The position numbers and the translations under genes were made by a program. This document shows positions 55,932-63,537 of a DNA stretch of 64,000 nt, piece by piece; positions within the stretch are counted from its first letter, which is position 1, and each line of letters starts with the position of its first letter. Origin of the DNA: Fodinibacter sp038258215 (lineage in GTDB: Bacteria; Actinomycetota; Actinomycetes; Actinomycetales; Dermatophilaceae); NCBI GenBank assembly GCA_038258215.1, contig JBBSQC010000001.1:62001-126000 (forward strand), given 5' to 3'. Under the pieces are notes generated by a model. That model saw nothing but the letters and a program-made list of their open reading frames with translations, was not told the origin of the DNA and did no database searches.

Positions 55932-56464
55932 AACAGCGACCGCATCGCGGCCGTCGCGCCCCGCAGGTAGCGCTCCACCACGGCGCGCTCGTCGTCGTCG
56001 AGGGACGCGTCGAGCGCGGCGAGCGACCGAAACATCGGCGCGAGCATGGTGAGCGCCTCGAGCCGGCCCCGGTCCGTGATGACGACCCGTCGGCGCCGAC
56101 CGTCATCGGGGTGGGACGTGCGCTCGGCGTGCCCGTGGGCGACCAGCCGGTCGATGACCCCGGATGCCGCCGCCGACGTCACGCCCAGGGTGCGGGCGAG
56201 CTCGACCGGCCCCATCGGGGCGGCGACCAGGTGGCGCAGGGAGTGCAGCTCCGAGGTCGACATGCCGTTCTTGCGAGCGACCTCCTGCGGCATCAGTCCG
56301 GCCAGGTCGACGAGGTCCTGGAGGGCATCGAGGGCCGAGGACGACTGGTACTCCGGAACGACCGCCCGCACACCGGGAGGACCCTCCGGACGGTCCTCGG
56401 TGGCACCCGTGGACGGGGCAGCGTGACTTGCGGTGGGCCGCAGGCTTTCCGTAATATCGCTCAC
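55928..56464 (-). CDS. MarR-family transcriptional regulator
   Basis: 178 residues. Winged HTH with MSTSELHSLRHLVAAPMGPVELARTLGVTSAAASGVIDRLVAHGHAERTSHPDDGRRRRVVITDRGR, the MarR wing being DDGRRRR. Start GTG 56464. It is divergent from the MMPL transporter with a near-palindrome between (56467-56481), so autoregulation plus control of the exporter is likely. N-terminal 45 residues look disordered. Confidence 0.93.
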   Translation of the reverse strand: MSDITESLRPTASHAAPSTGATEDRPEGPPGVRAVVPEYQSSSALDALQDLVDLAGLMPQEVARKNGMSTSELHSLRHLVAAPMGPVELARTLGVTSAAASGVIDRLVAHGHAERTSHPDDGRRRRVVITDRGRLEALTMLAPMFRSLAALDASLDDDERAVVERYLRGATAAMRSLL

Positions 56465-56466
56465 CT

Positions 56467-56481
56467 ACTTAGTTACCAAGT
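56467..56481. promoter_or_regulatory. Candidate MarR operator between marR-type and MMPL genes
   Basis: ACTTAGTTACCAAGT, a 15-bp dyad with one mismatched pair, immediately upstream of the regulator start and about 40 bp upstream of the transporter start, in locally A/T-rich DNA. Confidence 0.5.
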
Positions 56482-56521
56482 GAATCATCCGATGAACGAC
56501 CTTACCAAGGGGACCATCTCG

Positions 56522-58549
56522 ATGGGACAGATTGCCGACATCATCACTCGCCGATGGGTCGCGGGGCTCATCGCCCTGTTCGCGATCCTCGGCGCCGGCG
56601 CCGTCATCGGCGTGGTCGGCCAGGCGGAACAGCCGCCGAGCTCGACGTCCGCCCTTCCGCTGAAGTCCGACAGCCTCGCTGCCGCCGAGCTGCGCGCGGA
56701 GCTTCCCGAGGACGAGGGGTCTGCTGCGGTGGTCCTCTACAGCAGCGACCAGCCGCTCAGCGAGAGCCAGGTCGCGTTCGTCCAGGAGCAGGCCAAGAGC
56801 CTGCCCGGCGCCACCGGGGCGCCGGCGGCCGTGTCCGAGGACGGCACCGCGGCAACGGTGTTCGTGCCGGTCGCCTCCACCGGGGCCGTCGAGACGGCCG
56901 ATACGGTGGCCGCACTTCGGGAGGCCGTGCGCACGGACCTGCCGGACGGGCTCACGGCGCAGGTCACCGGCCCGGCCGCGATCCAGGCCGACCTTGCGGC
57001 CGTCTTCGACGGTGCGGACTTCCGTCTCCTGGCGGCGACGGCGTCGGTCGTCGCAGTGCTGCTCATCGTCACGTACCGCAGCCCCGTCCTGTGGCTCGTG
57101 CCGCTCACCGTCGTCGGGCTGGCCGACCAGGTCGCGGCCGTCGTCGCGACCAGGGTGCTCGCCGCGTTCGACGTGCTGTGGGACGAGTCCACGGTGGGCA
57201 TCCTGTCGGTGCTCGTCTTCGGTGCCGGTACCGACTATGCGCTGCTACTCATCTCTCGGTACCGCGACGAGCTGCGGGTCACGGAGGACCGTCGAGACGC
57301 GATGGCGCACGCCCTGCGCCGCACCGCAGAGGCGGTGCTCTCGAGCGCCTCGACGGTGGTCCTGGGCCTCCTCACCCTGCTGCTCTCCGTGTTCCCGACG
57401 ACCCGTGGGCTCGGCCTGGCCTGCGCGGTCGGTGTCGTCGTCGCTGCGACGTTCGTCCTCCTGGTGCTGCCGGCAGCCCTGGTGGTGTTCGGCCGGTGGG
57501 TGTTCTGGCCCCAGGTCCCGCGGGTGGGTCAGGCCGGTCTGGCCGACTCCCAGAGCTTCTGGCGGCGGGTGGGCGACGCGGTCGCCAAGCGCCCGGCAGG
57601 GGTGGTCACGGTCACCGTGTTGCTCCTGGCCCTGGCGGCGAGCGGGATCTCGCAGATCCAGACCGGACTGTCCGGTGCGGACCAGTTCCTCAAGAAGCCC
57701 GAGGCGATCGCCGCGGGTGAGCGTCTCGCGGAGTCCTTCCCGGCCGGTGCCGCGGATCCCGCGATCGTCGTGACGAGGCAGGACGGCGAGTCCGTGGCCG
57801 CCAGCGTGAAGCAGGTCGAGGGGGTGAGCGCCGTGCGGGTGGCGGCGAGCGGCGACGGGGTCGCCGAGGTCGACGCAGTCATCGACGCCGAGCCGGGATC
57901 CAGCGGCGCCCGGGACACCGTGGTGGCCATGCGCGCCGCCCTCGACGGCACCCCCGACACCTACGTCGGTGGCACCGAGGCCGAGTCGCTCGACACCGCC
58001 GACGCCTCCACGCGCGACCGCCTCGTCATCTTCCCGATCGTCCTCGGGCTGGTCATCCTGGCGCTCGGCGGCCTGCTGCGATCGGTCGTGGCCCCGGTCA
58101 TCCTCGTCGCGACGGTCGTGGCAACCTACCTCGCGAGCCTCGGCCTGTCGTGGCTGGCCTTCACGCAGGTGCTCGGCTTCGAGCGACTCGACGACGGCGT
58201 CCCCCTGCTCGCCTTCGTCTTCCTCGTCGCCCTCGGCGTGGACTACAACATCTTCCTCGTCACGCGCGCCGCGGAGGAGGCGCGCTCCCACGGGAGCCGC
58301 ACGGGCATGCTCCGCGCCCTGGCCGCCACCGGAGGGGTCATCACCAGCGCCGGCATCCTGCTCGCCGCGGTCTTCGCGGTGCTCGGCGTCCTCCCACTCG
58401 TGGTCCTCGCCCAGGTGGGTGTCGTGATCTGCGTCGGAGTCCTCCTGGACACCCTGGTGGTGCGCACCCTCCTCGTCCCGGCCATCGCGCTGCTCCTGGG
58501 TGACCGCTTCTGGTGGCCGAGACACGTGGGGCCCACCGAGGCGGCGTGA
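56522..58549 (+). CDS. MMPL-family (RND) transporter
   Basis: 675 residues with eleven to twelve helices in two halves separated by extracellular loops. First half: FRLLAATASVVAVLLIVTYRSPVLWLVPL and VLVFGAGTDYALLLISRYRDEL (the DY proton-relay motif). Second half: LVIFPIVLGLVILALGGLLRSVVAPVIL and FLVALGVDYNIFLVTRAAEEAR (matching DY). Exports lipids or drugs. ATG 56522 has AAGGGGA 9 nt upstream; ATG 56492 would add ten residues. Its stop overlaps the TspO start (GTGA). Confidence 0.93.
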   Translation: MGQIADIITRRWVAGLIALFAILGAGAVIGVVGQAEQPPSSTSALPLKSDSLAAAELRAELPEDEGSAAVVLYSSDQPLSESQVAFVQEQAKSLPGATGAPAAVSEDGTAATVFVPVASTGAVETADTVAALREAVRTDLPDGLTAQVTGPAAIQADLAAVFDGADFRLLAATASVVAVLLIVTYRSPVLWLVPLTVVGLADQVAAVVATRVLAAFDVLWDESTVGILSVLVFGAGTDYALLLISRYRDELRVTEDRRDAMAHALRRTAEAVLSSASTVVLGLLTLLLSVFPTTRGLGLACAVGVVVAATFVLLVLPAALVVFGRWVFWPQVPRVGQAGLADSQSFWRRVGDAVAKRPAGVVTVTVLLLALAASGISQIQTGLSGADQFLKKPEAIAAGERLAESFPAGAADPAIVVTRQDGESVAASVKQVEGVSAVRVAASGDGVAEVDAVIDAEPGSSGARDTVVAMRAALDGTPDTYVGGTEAESLDTADASTRDRLVIFPIVLGLVILALGGLLRSVVAPVILVATVVATYLASLGLSWLAFTQVLGFERLDDGVPLLAFVFLVALGVDYNIFLVTRAAEEARSHGSRTGMLRALAATGGVITSAGILLAAVFAVLGVLPLVVLAQVGVVICVGVLLDTLVVRTLLVPAIALLLGDRFWWPRHVGPTEAA

Positions 58550-58875
58550 GCGCCGGCCAGGTCGCCGTCACCGTGTCCACGCTGGCCACGGTCGCGGCGT
58601 ATGCCGTGCTGGCCGGGCGCTGGGTCTGCGCCGACCCCGGCTGGTACTCGGGACTGCGCAAGCCGGCCTGGCAGCCCCCACCCTGGGTCTTCGGGGTGGC
58701 CTGGCCGGCTGCAGTGGCCCTGGGGGGCGCCGCACTGCTCACCTGGTTGCTGGTGGGCGTGGCCGGCTCGGCACTGGTGTGGGCGGGGTGGCTGCTGGTG
58801 CCGTATGCCGGCTGGCTCACCGTCGCCGCGGCCCTGTCGGTGGGCTACTGGCGCCCGGCGCGCGCCGTGGCCTGA
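58546..58875 (+). CDS. Miniature TspO/MBR-family protein, missing two helices
   Basis: 109 residues; normal TspO is about 150-160 with five helices. The N-terminal signature is intact: WYSGLRKPAWQPPPWVFGVAW (KPxWxPPxWVFG). After helix 2 (AAVALGGAALLTWLLVG) the protein jumps directly to the helix-5 region (WLLVPYAGWLTVAAALSVGYW). The stretch normally holding helices 3 and 4, about 40-45 residues, is absent without a frameshift. Co-translated with the MMPL gene. TspO binds porphyrins and other tetrapyrroles; whether this short form folds is uncertain. Confidence 0.75.
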   Translation: MSAGQVAVTVSTLATVAAYAVLAGRWVCADPGWYSGLRKPAWQPPPWVFGVAWPAAVALGGAALLTWLLVGVAGSALVWAGWLLVPYAGWLTVAAALSVGYWRPARAVA

Positions 58876-58980
58876 CGCGGTCGAGAGAACCCGCACCGGG
58901 GTGCATCCACGGGAGTGGCGTGCAGGGAAATGGTGGCAGGTCGTCAACGATGACCGACCACACCGAGAAGGGACACCCTG

Positions 58981-59637
58981 ATGAAGCTCCGCCGTCTCGC
59001 CGTCACCACCGCAGCCCTGGGCCTCGCCGCCACCGTCGCCGCGCCCGCCGCCTTCGCGGCCCCCGCCTCCGCCCACGCCCACAAGCCACTGGGGGAGAAG
59101 AGCCTCGCCGAGGTGCTCCTCGCCGACGGTGACACCTTCGACCACAACTGGAACGACTACGACATCCTCACCGAGGCCGTCCTGGCCGTGCTCAAGGCCA
59201 AGCCGGACAGCGCGGTCGGCGTCCTCGCCGACGGCAGCACGCCGCTGACCGCCTTCCTCCCCAACGACCGCGCCTTCCAGGCCCTGACCAAGGACCTCAC
59301 CGGCACGCGGTACTGGTCGGAGAAGAGGGTCTTCACCAAGCTCGTCGCCGCGGCCGGGGTCGACGCCATCGAGGCGGTCCTGCTCTACCACGTGGTGCCC
59401 GGCGCCACCATCACGAAGCGAGACGCGGCGAAGGCGAACGGGGCGAGGCTCAAGACCGCCCAGGGCGGCACCATCAAGGTCCGGGTCTACAACCGGTCGG
59501 TGCCGATCATCGAGCTGAAGGACAAGGACTACAACGACGCCAACCCGTTCCTCGACCCGCGAGCCCTCGACATCAACAAGGGCAACAAGCAGATCGCCCA
59601 CGGCATCGTCTTCGTGCTCCGTCCGCTGGACCTCTGA
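58981..59637 (+). CDS. Secreted fasciclin-domain protein
   Basis: 218 residues. Sec signal LAVTTAALGLAATVAAPAAFA (cleavage near residue 26), then one FAS1 domain: YDILTEAVLAVLKAKP, TAFLPNDRAFQALTKDL (H1 motif), VEAVLLYHVVPGATI (YH motif) and NKQIAHGIVFVLRPLDL at the end. A cell-surface adhesion-like or matrix role is usual. AAGGGA 8 nt before ATG 58981. It lies upstream of an ECF sigma/anti-sigma pair, like the mycobacterial MPT70/MPT83 genes controlled by SigK-RskA. Confidence 0.92.
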   Translation: MKLRRLAVTTAALGLAATVAAPAAFAAPASAHAHKPLGEKSLAEVLLADGDTFDHNWNDYDILTEAVLAVLKAKPDSAVGVLADGSTPLTAFLPNDRAFQALTKDLTGTRYWSEKRVFTKLVAAAGVDAIEAVLLYHVVPGATITKRDAAKANGARLKTAQGGTIKVRVYNRSVPIIELKDKDYNDANPFLDPRALDINKGNKQIAHGIVFVLRPLDL

Positions 59638-59734
59638 GGTCCGAGCCTCGTCGGCCCTGCAGCACACCCGACCACCGGGGGCACTCTCGACACGGGAGAT
59701 GCCCCCGGTGGCGCGCTGCGGCCACTTCGTCGCG

Positions 59735-59866
59735 GGTGCATCCAACGGGAGCTCTTCGGAGGAAGTGGAAGAGGGTCGTCATGGACGACCGGCCCACACC
59801 GAGAAGGGCAACAAGCAGATCGGCCACGGCATCGTCTTCATGCTGCGTCCGCTGGACCTCCGAAGG
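59735..59866 (+). pseudogene. Deletion scar of a second fasciclin gene copy
   Basis: Bases 59734-59809 match the fasciclin leader (58898-58972: GGGTGCATCC, GGTCGTCA, CACACCGAGAAGGG). They run directly into 59804-59866, which matches the 3' end of the fasciclin gene (59578-59640) with five mismatches over 63 bases. The fused frame reads EKGNKQIGHGIVFMLRPLDL against NKGNKQIAHGIVFVLRPLDL. The stop TGA became CGA. About 600 bp of coding sequence are missing. The junction falls where leader (GAGAAGGG) and coding (AACAAGGGCAACA) share AAGGG, suggesting a tandem duplication followed by short-homology deletion. The surrounding 59638-60014 gap holds no other gene I can see. Confidence 0.8.
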
Positions 59867-60014
59867 AGCGACTCACCGACCCATGGACCTCGCACTGGCC
59901 CCGCACGGGGTGCTCACCGGCCCGTACCGGTCGGGCACCCTGCGCCGGCGCGCGCCGGTGGCGTCGAGGTCCCTCCAGGCCAGGACGAGGGGCGCAATGG
60001 CTATCGTGGAACCC

Positions 60015-60587
60015 GTGCAGATGAGTGAGGACACCGAGGTCGTCACAGACGACCTCGCCCAGCGGCTGCGCGACGGCTCGAGGGAGGCCTTCGCGGAGGC
60101 CTATGAGCGGTGGAGCGCCCTGGTGCACACCCTGGCCGTCCGCTCACTCGGAAACCATCACGACGCCGAGGACGTGACGCAACAGGTCTTCGTCGCCGCC
60201 TGGCGCAGTCGGCACACCCTGCGTCCCGACAAGGGCACCGTGCCCGGGTGGCTCGTGGGGATCACCCGCCACAAGGTCGCCGACGTCCACGCGCTGCGGG
60301 CCCGCAGGGCCCGGGACCTGGCGGCGGTGGCCGGAAGGCCCCTCGCCGATGAGCACGGACCGAGCCACGACGAGCAGCTCGCCGTGCGCCTGGTGCTGGC
60401 CGACGAGGTCGACCGGCTGGGCGAGCCACGCGCCACCGTGCTGCGGATGGCCTTCACCGACGACCTGACCCACGACGAGATCGCGCGCCGCCTCGACATG
60501 CCTCTCGGCACTGTCAAGAGCCACGTCCGTCGTGGCCTGATCCACCTACGGACCCGCATGGAGGAGGTCAACCATGTCCCATCCTGA
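60015..60587 (+). CDS. ECF RNA polymerase sigma factor (SigK-like)
   Basis: 190 residues. Region 2: FAEAYERWSALVHTLAVRSLGNHHDAEDVTQQVFVAAWRS (core-binding and -10 recognition). Region 4: LRMAFTDDLTHDEIARRLDMPLGTVKSHVRRGLIHLRTRM. GTG 60015 lies 7 nt after TATCGT (leaderless); ATG 59997 with GAGGGG 5 nt upstream is a credible alternative. The following anti-sigma gene overlaps it by 14 bp. Closest known arrangement: mycobacterial SigK-RskA with fasciclin target genes. Confidence 0.93.
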   Translation: MQMSEDTEVVTDDLAQRLRDGSREAFAEAYERWSALVHTLAVRSLGNHHDAEDVTQQVFVAAWRSRHTLRPDKGTVPGWLVGITRHKVADVHALRARRARDLAAVAGRPLADEHGPSHDEQLAVRLVLADEVDRLGEPRATVLRMAFTDDLTHDEIARRLDMPLGTVKSHVRRGLIHLRTRMEEVNHVPS

Positions 60588-61368
60588 CCAGGACCTGCTG
60601 GCCGACCTCGCGCTCGGCGAGCCCGTCCCGACCGAGACGTCGGCACACGTCTCGGACTGCGCGGTGTGCAGTGCGGACCTCGAGAGCCTGCGCATGGCTC
60701 TCGAGGTCGCGCGCGCACCACGACCCGAGCTCGTGGGCGTCCCTGCCGACGTCTGGGGTCGCGTCACCTCCGTGATCGACGAGTCGGAGAGCGGCTCGAC
60801 CGCAGACGGCCGCGTGCACGCGAGCGGGCTCACCCCCGTTCAGTACCCAGCTCCGCCAGAGACCGACCTCCCGCCGGTGGCCGTGAACACGGACGAGGTC
60901 GCCGCTCGACGCACCCGACCGGCTCGCAGGCGGGTGGGGCTCGGGTGGGTCGCGTGCGCGGCCGCAGCCGGAATCGTCTGCGGAGCGGTCGGAGTCAAGG
61001 TCGTGGCCGACGAGGAGGCCCCACCGGCCCCGGTCACCGTCGCGAGCACCTCCCTGGACACCCTGGACACCCTCCAGGCCCGCGGCAGCGCCGACCTGCT
61101 CCGGAGCGACGGTCAGACCGACCTCGTGGTGCGCACCGAGCCCATCGACCCGGATGACGGCTACCTCGAGGTGTGGCTGATCAACCGCGACGGGAAGCGG
61201 ATGGTGTCCGTGGGAGTGCTGCCGCCGGGGCAGACCGACCAGACGTTCGCGATCCCGCAGTCGCTCATCGAGAAGGGCTACGTCATCGTCGACATCTCCC
61301 GGGAGGGCTACGACGACAAGCCGCAGCACTCCGGCGACAGCGTCGTCCGCGGGACCCTCCCGGCCTGA
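60574..61368 (+). CDS. RskA-like transmembrane anti-sigma factor
   Basis: 264 residues. Cytoplasmic zinc-binding anti-sigma domain with HVSDCAVC (His25, Cys29, Cys32; HxxxCxxC), one membrane helix (VGLGWVACAAAAGIVCGAVGV, about 125-146) and an extracytoplasmic RskA domain (LEVWLINRDGKRMVSVGVLPPGQTDQTF). It should sequester the sigma factor just upstream and release it on an external or redox signal. GGAGGAGG 5 nt before ATG 60574; 14-bp overlap with the sigma gene. A weak hairpin (ACCCGG 61385-61390 / CCGGGT 61396-61401) follows. Confidence 0.93.
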   Translation: MSHPDQDLLADLALGEPVPTETSAHVSDCAVCSADLESLRMALEVARAPRPELVGVPADVWGRVTSVIDESESGSTADGRVHASGLTPVQYPAPPETDLPPVAVNTDEVAARRTRPARRRVGLGWVACAAAAGIVCGAVGVKVVADEEAPPAPVTVASTSLDTLDTLQARGSADLLRSDGQTDLVVRTEPIDPDDGYLEVWLINRDGKRMVSVGVLPPGQTDQTFAIPQSLIEKGYVIVDISREGYDDKPQHSGDSVVRGTLPA

Positions 61369-61441
61369 CGGGCGGCTGGAGCCCACCCGGAACACCCGGG
61401 TCGCGTGGTGGCCGGGACGTCGCAGACGGCGCCGGCATACC

Positions 61442-61453
61442 TAGGATGGCGCC
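61442..61453 (+). promoter_or_regulatory. Leaderless promoter -10 (TAGGAT) of ilvD
   Basis: TAGGAT (61442-61447) then 6 nt and ATG 61454. No Shine-Dalgarno. Confidence 0.55.
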
Positions 61454-63154
61454 ATGAGCACGTCACCGGACATCAAGCCCCGCAGCCGCGACGTCACCGA
61501 CGGCCTCGAGAAGACCGCAGCCCGGGGGATGCTGCGAGCCGTGGGCCTCGGGGACGACGACTTCGCGAAACCCCAGATCGGGGTGGCGAGCTCGTGGAAC
61601 GAGATCACCCCGTGCAACCTCTCCCTGGACCGACTGGCCAAGGCGGCCAAGGACGGGGTCCACGCGGCCGGCGGCTACCCGCTCGAGTTCGGCACCATCT
61701 CGGTCAGCGACGGCATCTCCATGGGCCACGAGGGCATGCACTTCTCCCTCGTCAGCCGTGAGGTGATCGCGGACTCGGTCGAGACCGTGATGAACGCGGA
61801 GCGCCTCGACGGGTCGGTGCTCCTCGCCGGCTGTGACAAGTCGCTGCCCGGCATGCTCATGGCCGCCGCCCGGCTCGACCTCGCATCGGTGTTCCTCTAC
61901 GCCGGATCGATCCTGCCGGGCATCGCGAAGATGTCCGACGGCTCGGAGCGGACCGTGACGATCATCGACGCCTTCGAGGCCGTTGGCGCCTGCTCCCGCG
62001 GGCTGATGAGCCGGGAGGACGTCGACGCGATCGAACGCGCAATCTGTCCGGGTGAGGGGGCCTGCGGCGGGATGTACACGGCGAACACGATGGCCTCGGT
62101 CGCCGAGGCGATCGGCATGTCACTGCCCGGGTCGGCCGCCCCACCGGCAACGGACCGGCGCCGTGACGGGTTCGCCCGCAAGTCCGGCGAGGCCGTCGTC
62201 GGGCTGCTCCGCCGGGGAATCACCGCGCGCGACATCATGACCAAGGAGGCGTTCGAGAACGCCATCGCCGTCGTCATGGCCTTCGGTGGCTCGACCAACG
62301 CCGTGCTGCACCTGCTGGCCATGGCCCACGAGGCCGATGTCGACCTCAGCCTGGATGACTTCGCGCGCGTCGGGGCGCGTGTGCCGCACCTGGCCGACGT
62401 CAAGCCGTTCGGCTCCTATGTCATGACCGACGTCGACCGTGTCGGTGGGGTGCCGGTCGTCATGCGAGCCCTGCTGGATGCCGGTCTGCTGCACGGGGAC
62501 TGCCTCACCGTCACCGGGCGCACCATGGCGGAGAACCTTGCCGACATCGCGCCGCCCGACGTCGACGGCAAGGTCGTGCGCGCCATGAAGGAGCCGATCC
62601 ACGCCACCGGTGGCATCACGATCCTCAAGGGCACCCTCGCCCCCGAGGGGGCGGTGGTGAAGTCCGCGGGCTTCGACTCCGACGTCTTCGAGGGCACGGC
62701 GCGCGTCTTCGACGGTGAGCGCGCCGCGATGGATGCGGTCGAGGACGGCTCGCTGAAGGCGGGGGACGTGGTCGTCATCCGCTACGAGGGACCCAAGGGC
62801 GGGCCCGGGATGCGCGAGATGCTGGCCGTCACCGGGGGGATCAAGGGTGCGGGCCTCGGCAAGGACGTCCTGCTGCTCACCGACGGCCGCTTCTCCGGCG
62901 GCACCACCGGCCTGTGCGTCGGGCACGTCGCGCCCGAGGCCGTCGACGACGGGCCGATCGCGTTCGTCCGGGACGGGGACGGCATCCGCCTCGACGTGGC
63001 CTCGGGCACCCTCGACCTGCTCGTCGACGTCGACGAGCTGGAGCGCCGCAGGGCCGAGGGAGTCGAGCACCCGGCGCCCAAGTACACCCGCGGGGTCCTG
63101 GCGAAGTACCGCCGCCTGGTCGGCAGCGCGAGCACCGGCGCCGTGTGTGACTGA
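61454..63154 (+). CDS. ilvD: Dihydroxy-acid dehydratase
   Basis: 566-residue Fe-S enzyme of branched-chain amino-acid synthesis, dehydrating dihydroxy-isovalerate and dihydroxy-methylvalerate. Cluster and substrate motifs: ISMGHEGMHFSLVSREVIADSVE, LLAGCDKSLPGMLMAAARL, CPGEGACGGMYTANTMAS, GGSTNAVLHLLAMAHEAD and GRFSGGTTGLCVGHVAPEA. Length normal. Ends 5 bp from the convergent DUF3037 gene, so no terminator can fit between. Confidence 0.97.
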   Translation: MSTSPDIKPRSRDVTDGLEKTAARGMLRAVGLGDDDFAKPQIGVASSWNEITPCNLSLDRLAKAAKDGVHAAGGYPLEFGTISVSDGISMGHEGMHFSLVSREVIADSVETVMNAERLDGSVLLAGCDKSLPGMLMAAARLDLASVFLYAGSILPGIAKMSDGSERTVTIIDAFEAVGACSRGLMSREDVDAIERAICPGEGACGGMYTANTMASVAEAIGMSLPGSAAPPATDRRRDGFARKSGEAVVGLLRRGITARDIMTKEAFENAIAVVMAFGGSTNAVLHLLAMAHEADVDLSLDDFARVGARVPHLADVKPFGSYVMTDVDRVGGVPVVMRALLDAGLLHGDCLTVTGRTMAENLADIAPPDVDGKVVRAMKEPIHATGGITILKGTLAPEGAVVKSAGFDSDVFEGTARVFDGERAAMDAVEDGSLKAGDVVVIRYEGPKGGPGMREMLAVTGGIKGAGLGKDVLLLTDGRFSGGTTGLCVGHVAPEAVDDGPIAFVRDGDGIRLDVASGTLDLLVDVDELERRRAEGVEHPAPKYTRGVLAKYRRLVGSASTGAVCD

Positions 63155-63159
63155 CGCCC

Positions 63160-63537
63160 TCAGCGCACGAGCCGGTCGAGCAACCGGTGCAGCTCGTCGA
63201 GCGGGTCCGCGCACGACCCGCCGTGCACCGCCCCTGGCTGGAGCACGGTGGACCGGGGTGCGCTGATCCAGCCGAAGCGCTTGCCGGCGGTGGGCAGCGA
63301 CTCCTGAACCTCGGTTGGAGGCTGGTGACACATGGTGGCCACGGCCTCCAGTGCACCACGGAGGGAGTCGACGTCGGCGCCGGGGGAGAGCGCGAGGATG
63401 CGCTGCTCGTCGAGGTGGAAGGCACACCCGAGGACGCCAGCGGACTGCGAGTGGAGGACCACACCGACGTTGACGCACTCGCCGCGGTCGACTCGTGGCA
63501 CGAAGCGCAGCACGACGAACTGGTAGGGATGGCTCAC
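63160..63537 (-). CDS. DUF3037 domain-containing protein
   Basis: 125 residues, YQFVVLRFVPRVDRGECVNVGVVLHSQSAGVLGCAFHLDEQRI is the DUF3037 core. GTG 63537 overlaps the HipA-like stop (GTGA), so it is translated from the same mRNA. The family is repeatedly found next to HipA-like kinases (recalled, not checked). Function unknown. Confidence 0.88.
   Translation of the reverse strand: MSHPYQFVVLRFVPRVDRGECVNVGVVLHSQSAGVLGCAFHLDEQRILALSPGADVDSLRGALEAVATMCHQPPTEVQESLPTAGKRFGWISAPRSTVLQPGAVHGGSCADPLDELHRLLDRLVR

Noticed and set aside
59736..60014. Upstream extension of the sigma factor frame through the fasciclin scar
   Set aside because: The extension is basic low-complexity sequence in a different frame from the fasciclin remnant, and a -10 box plus GTG at 60015 give a normal ECF length.
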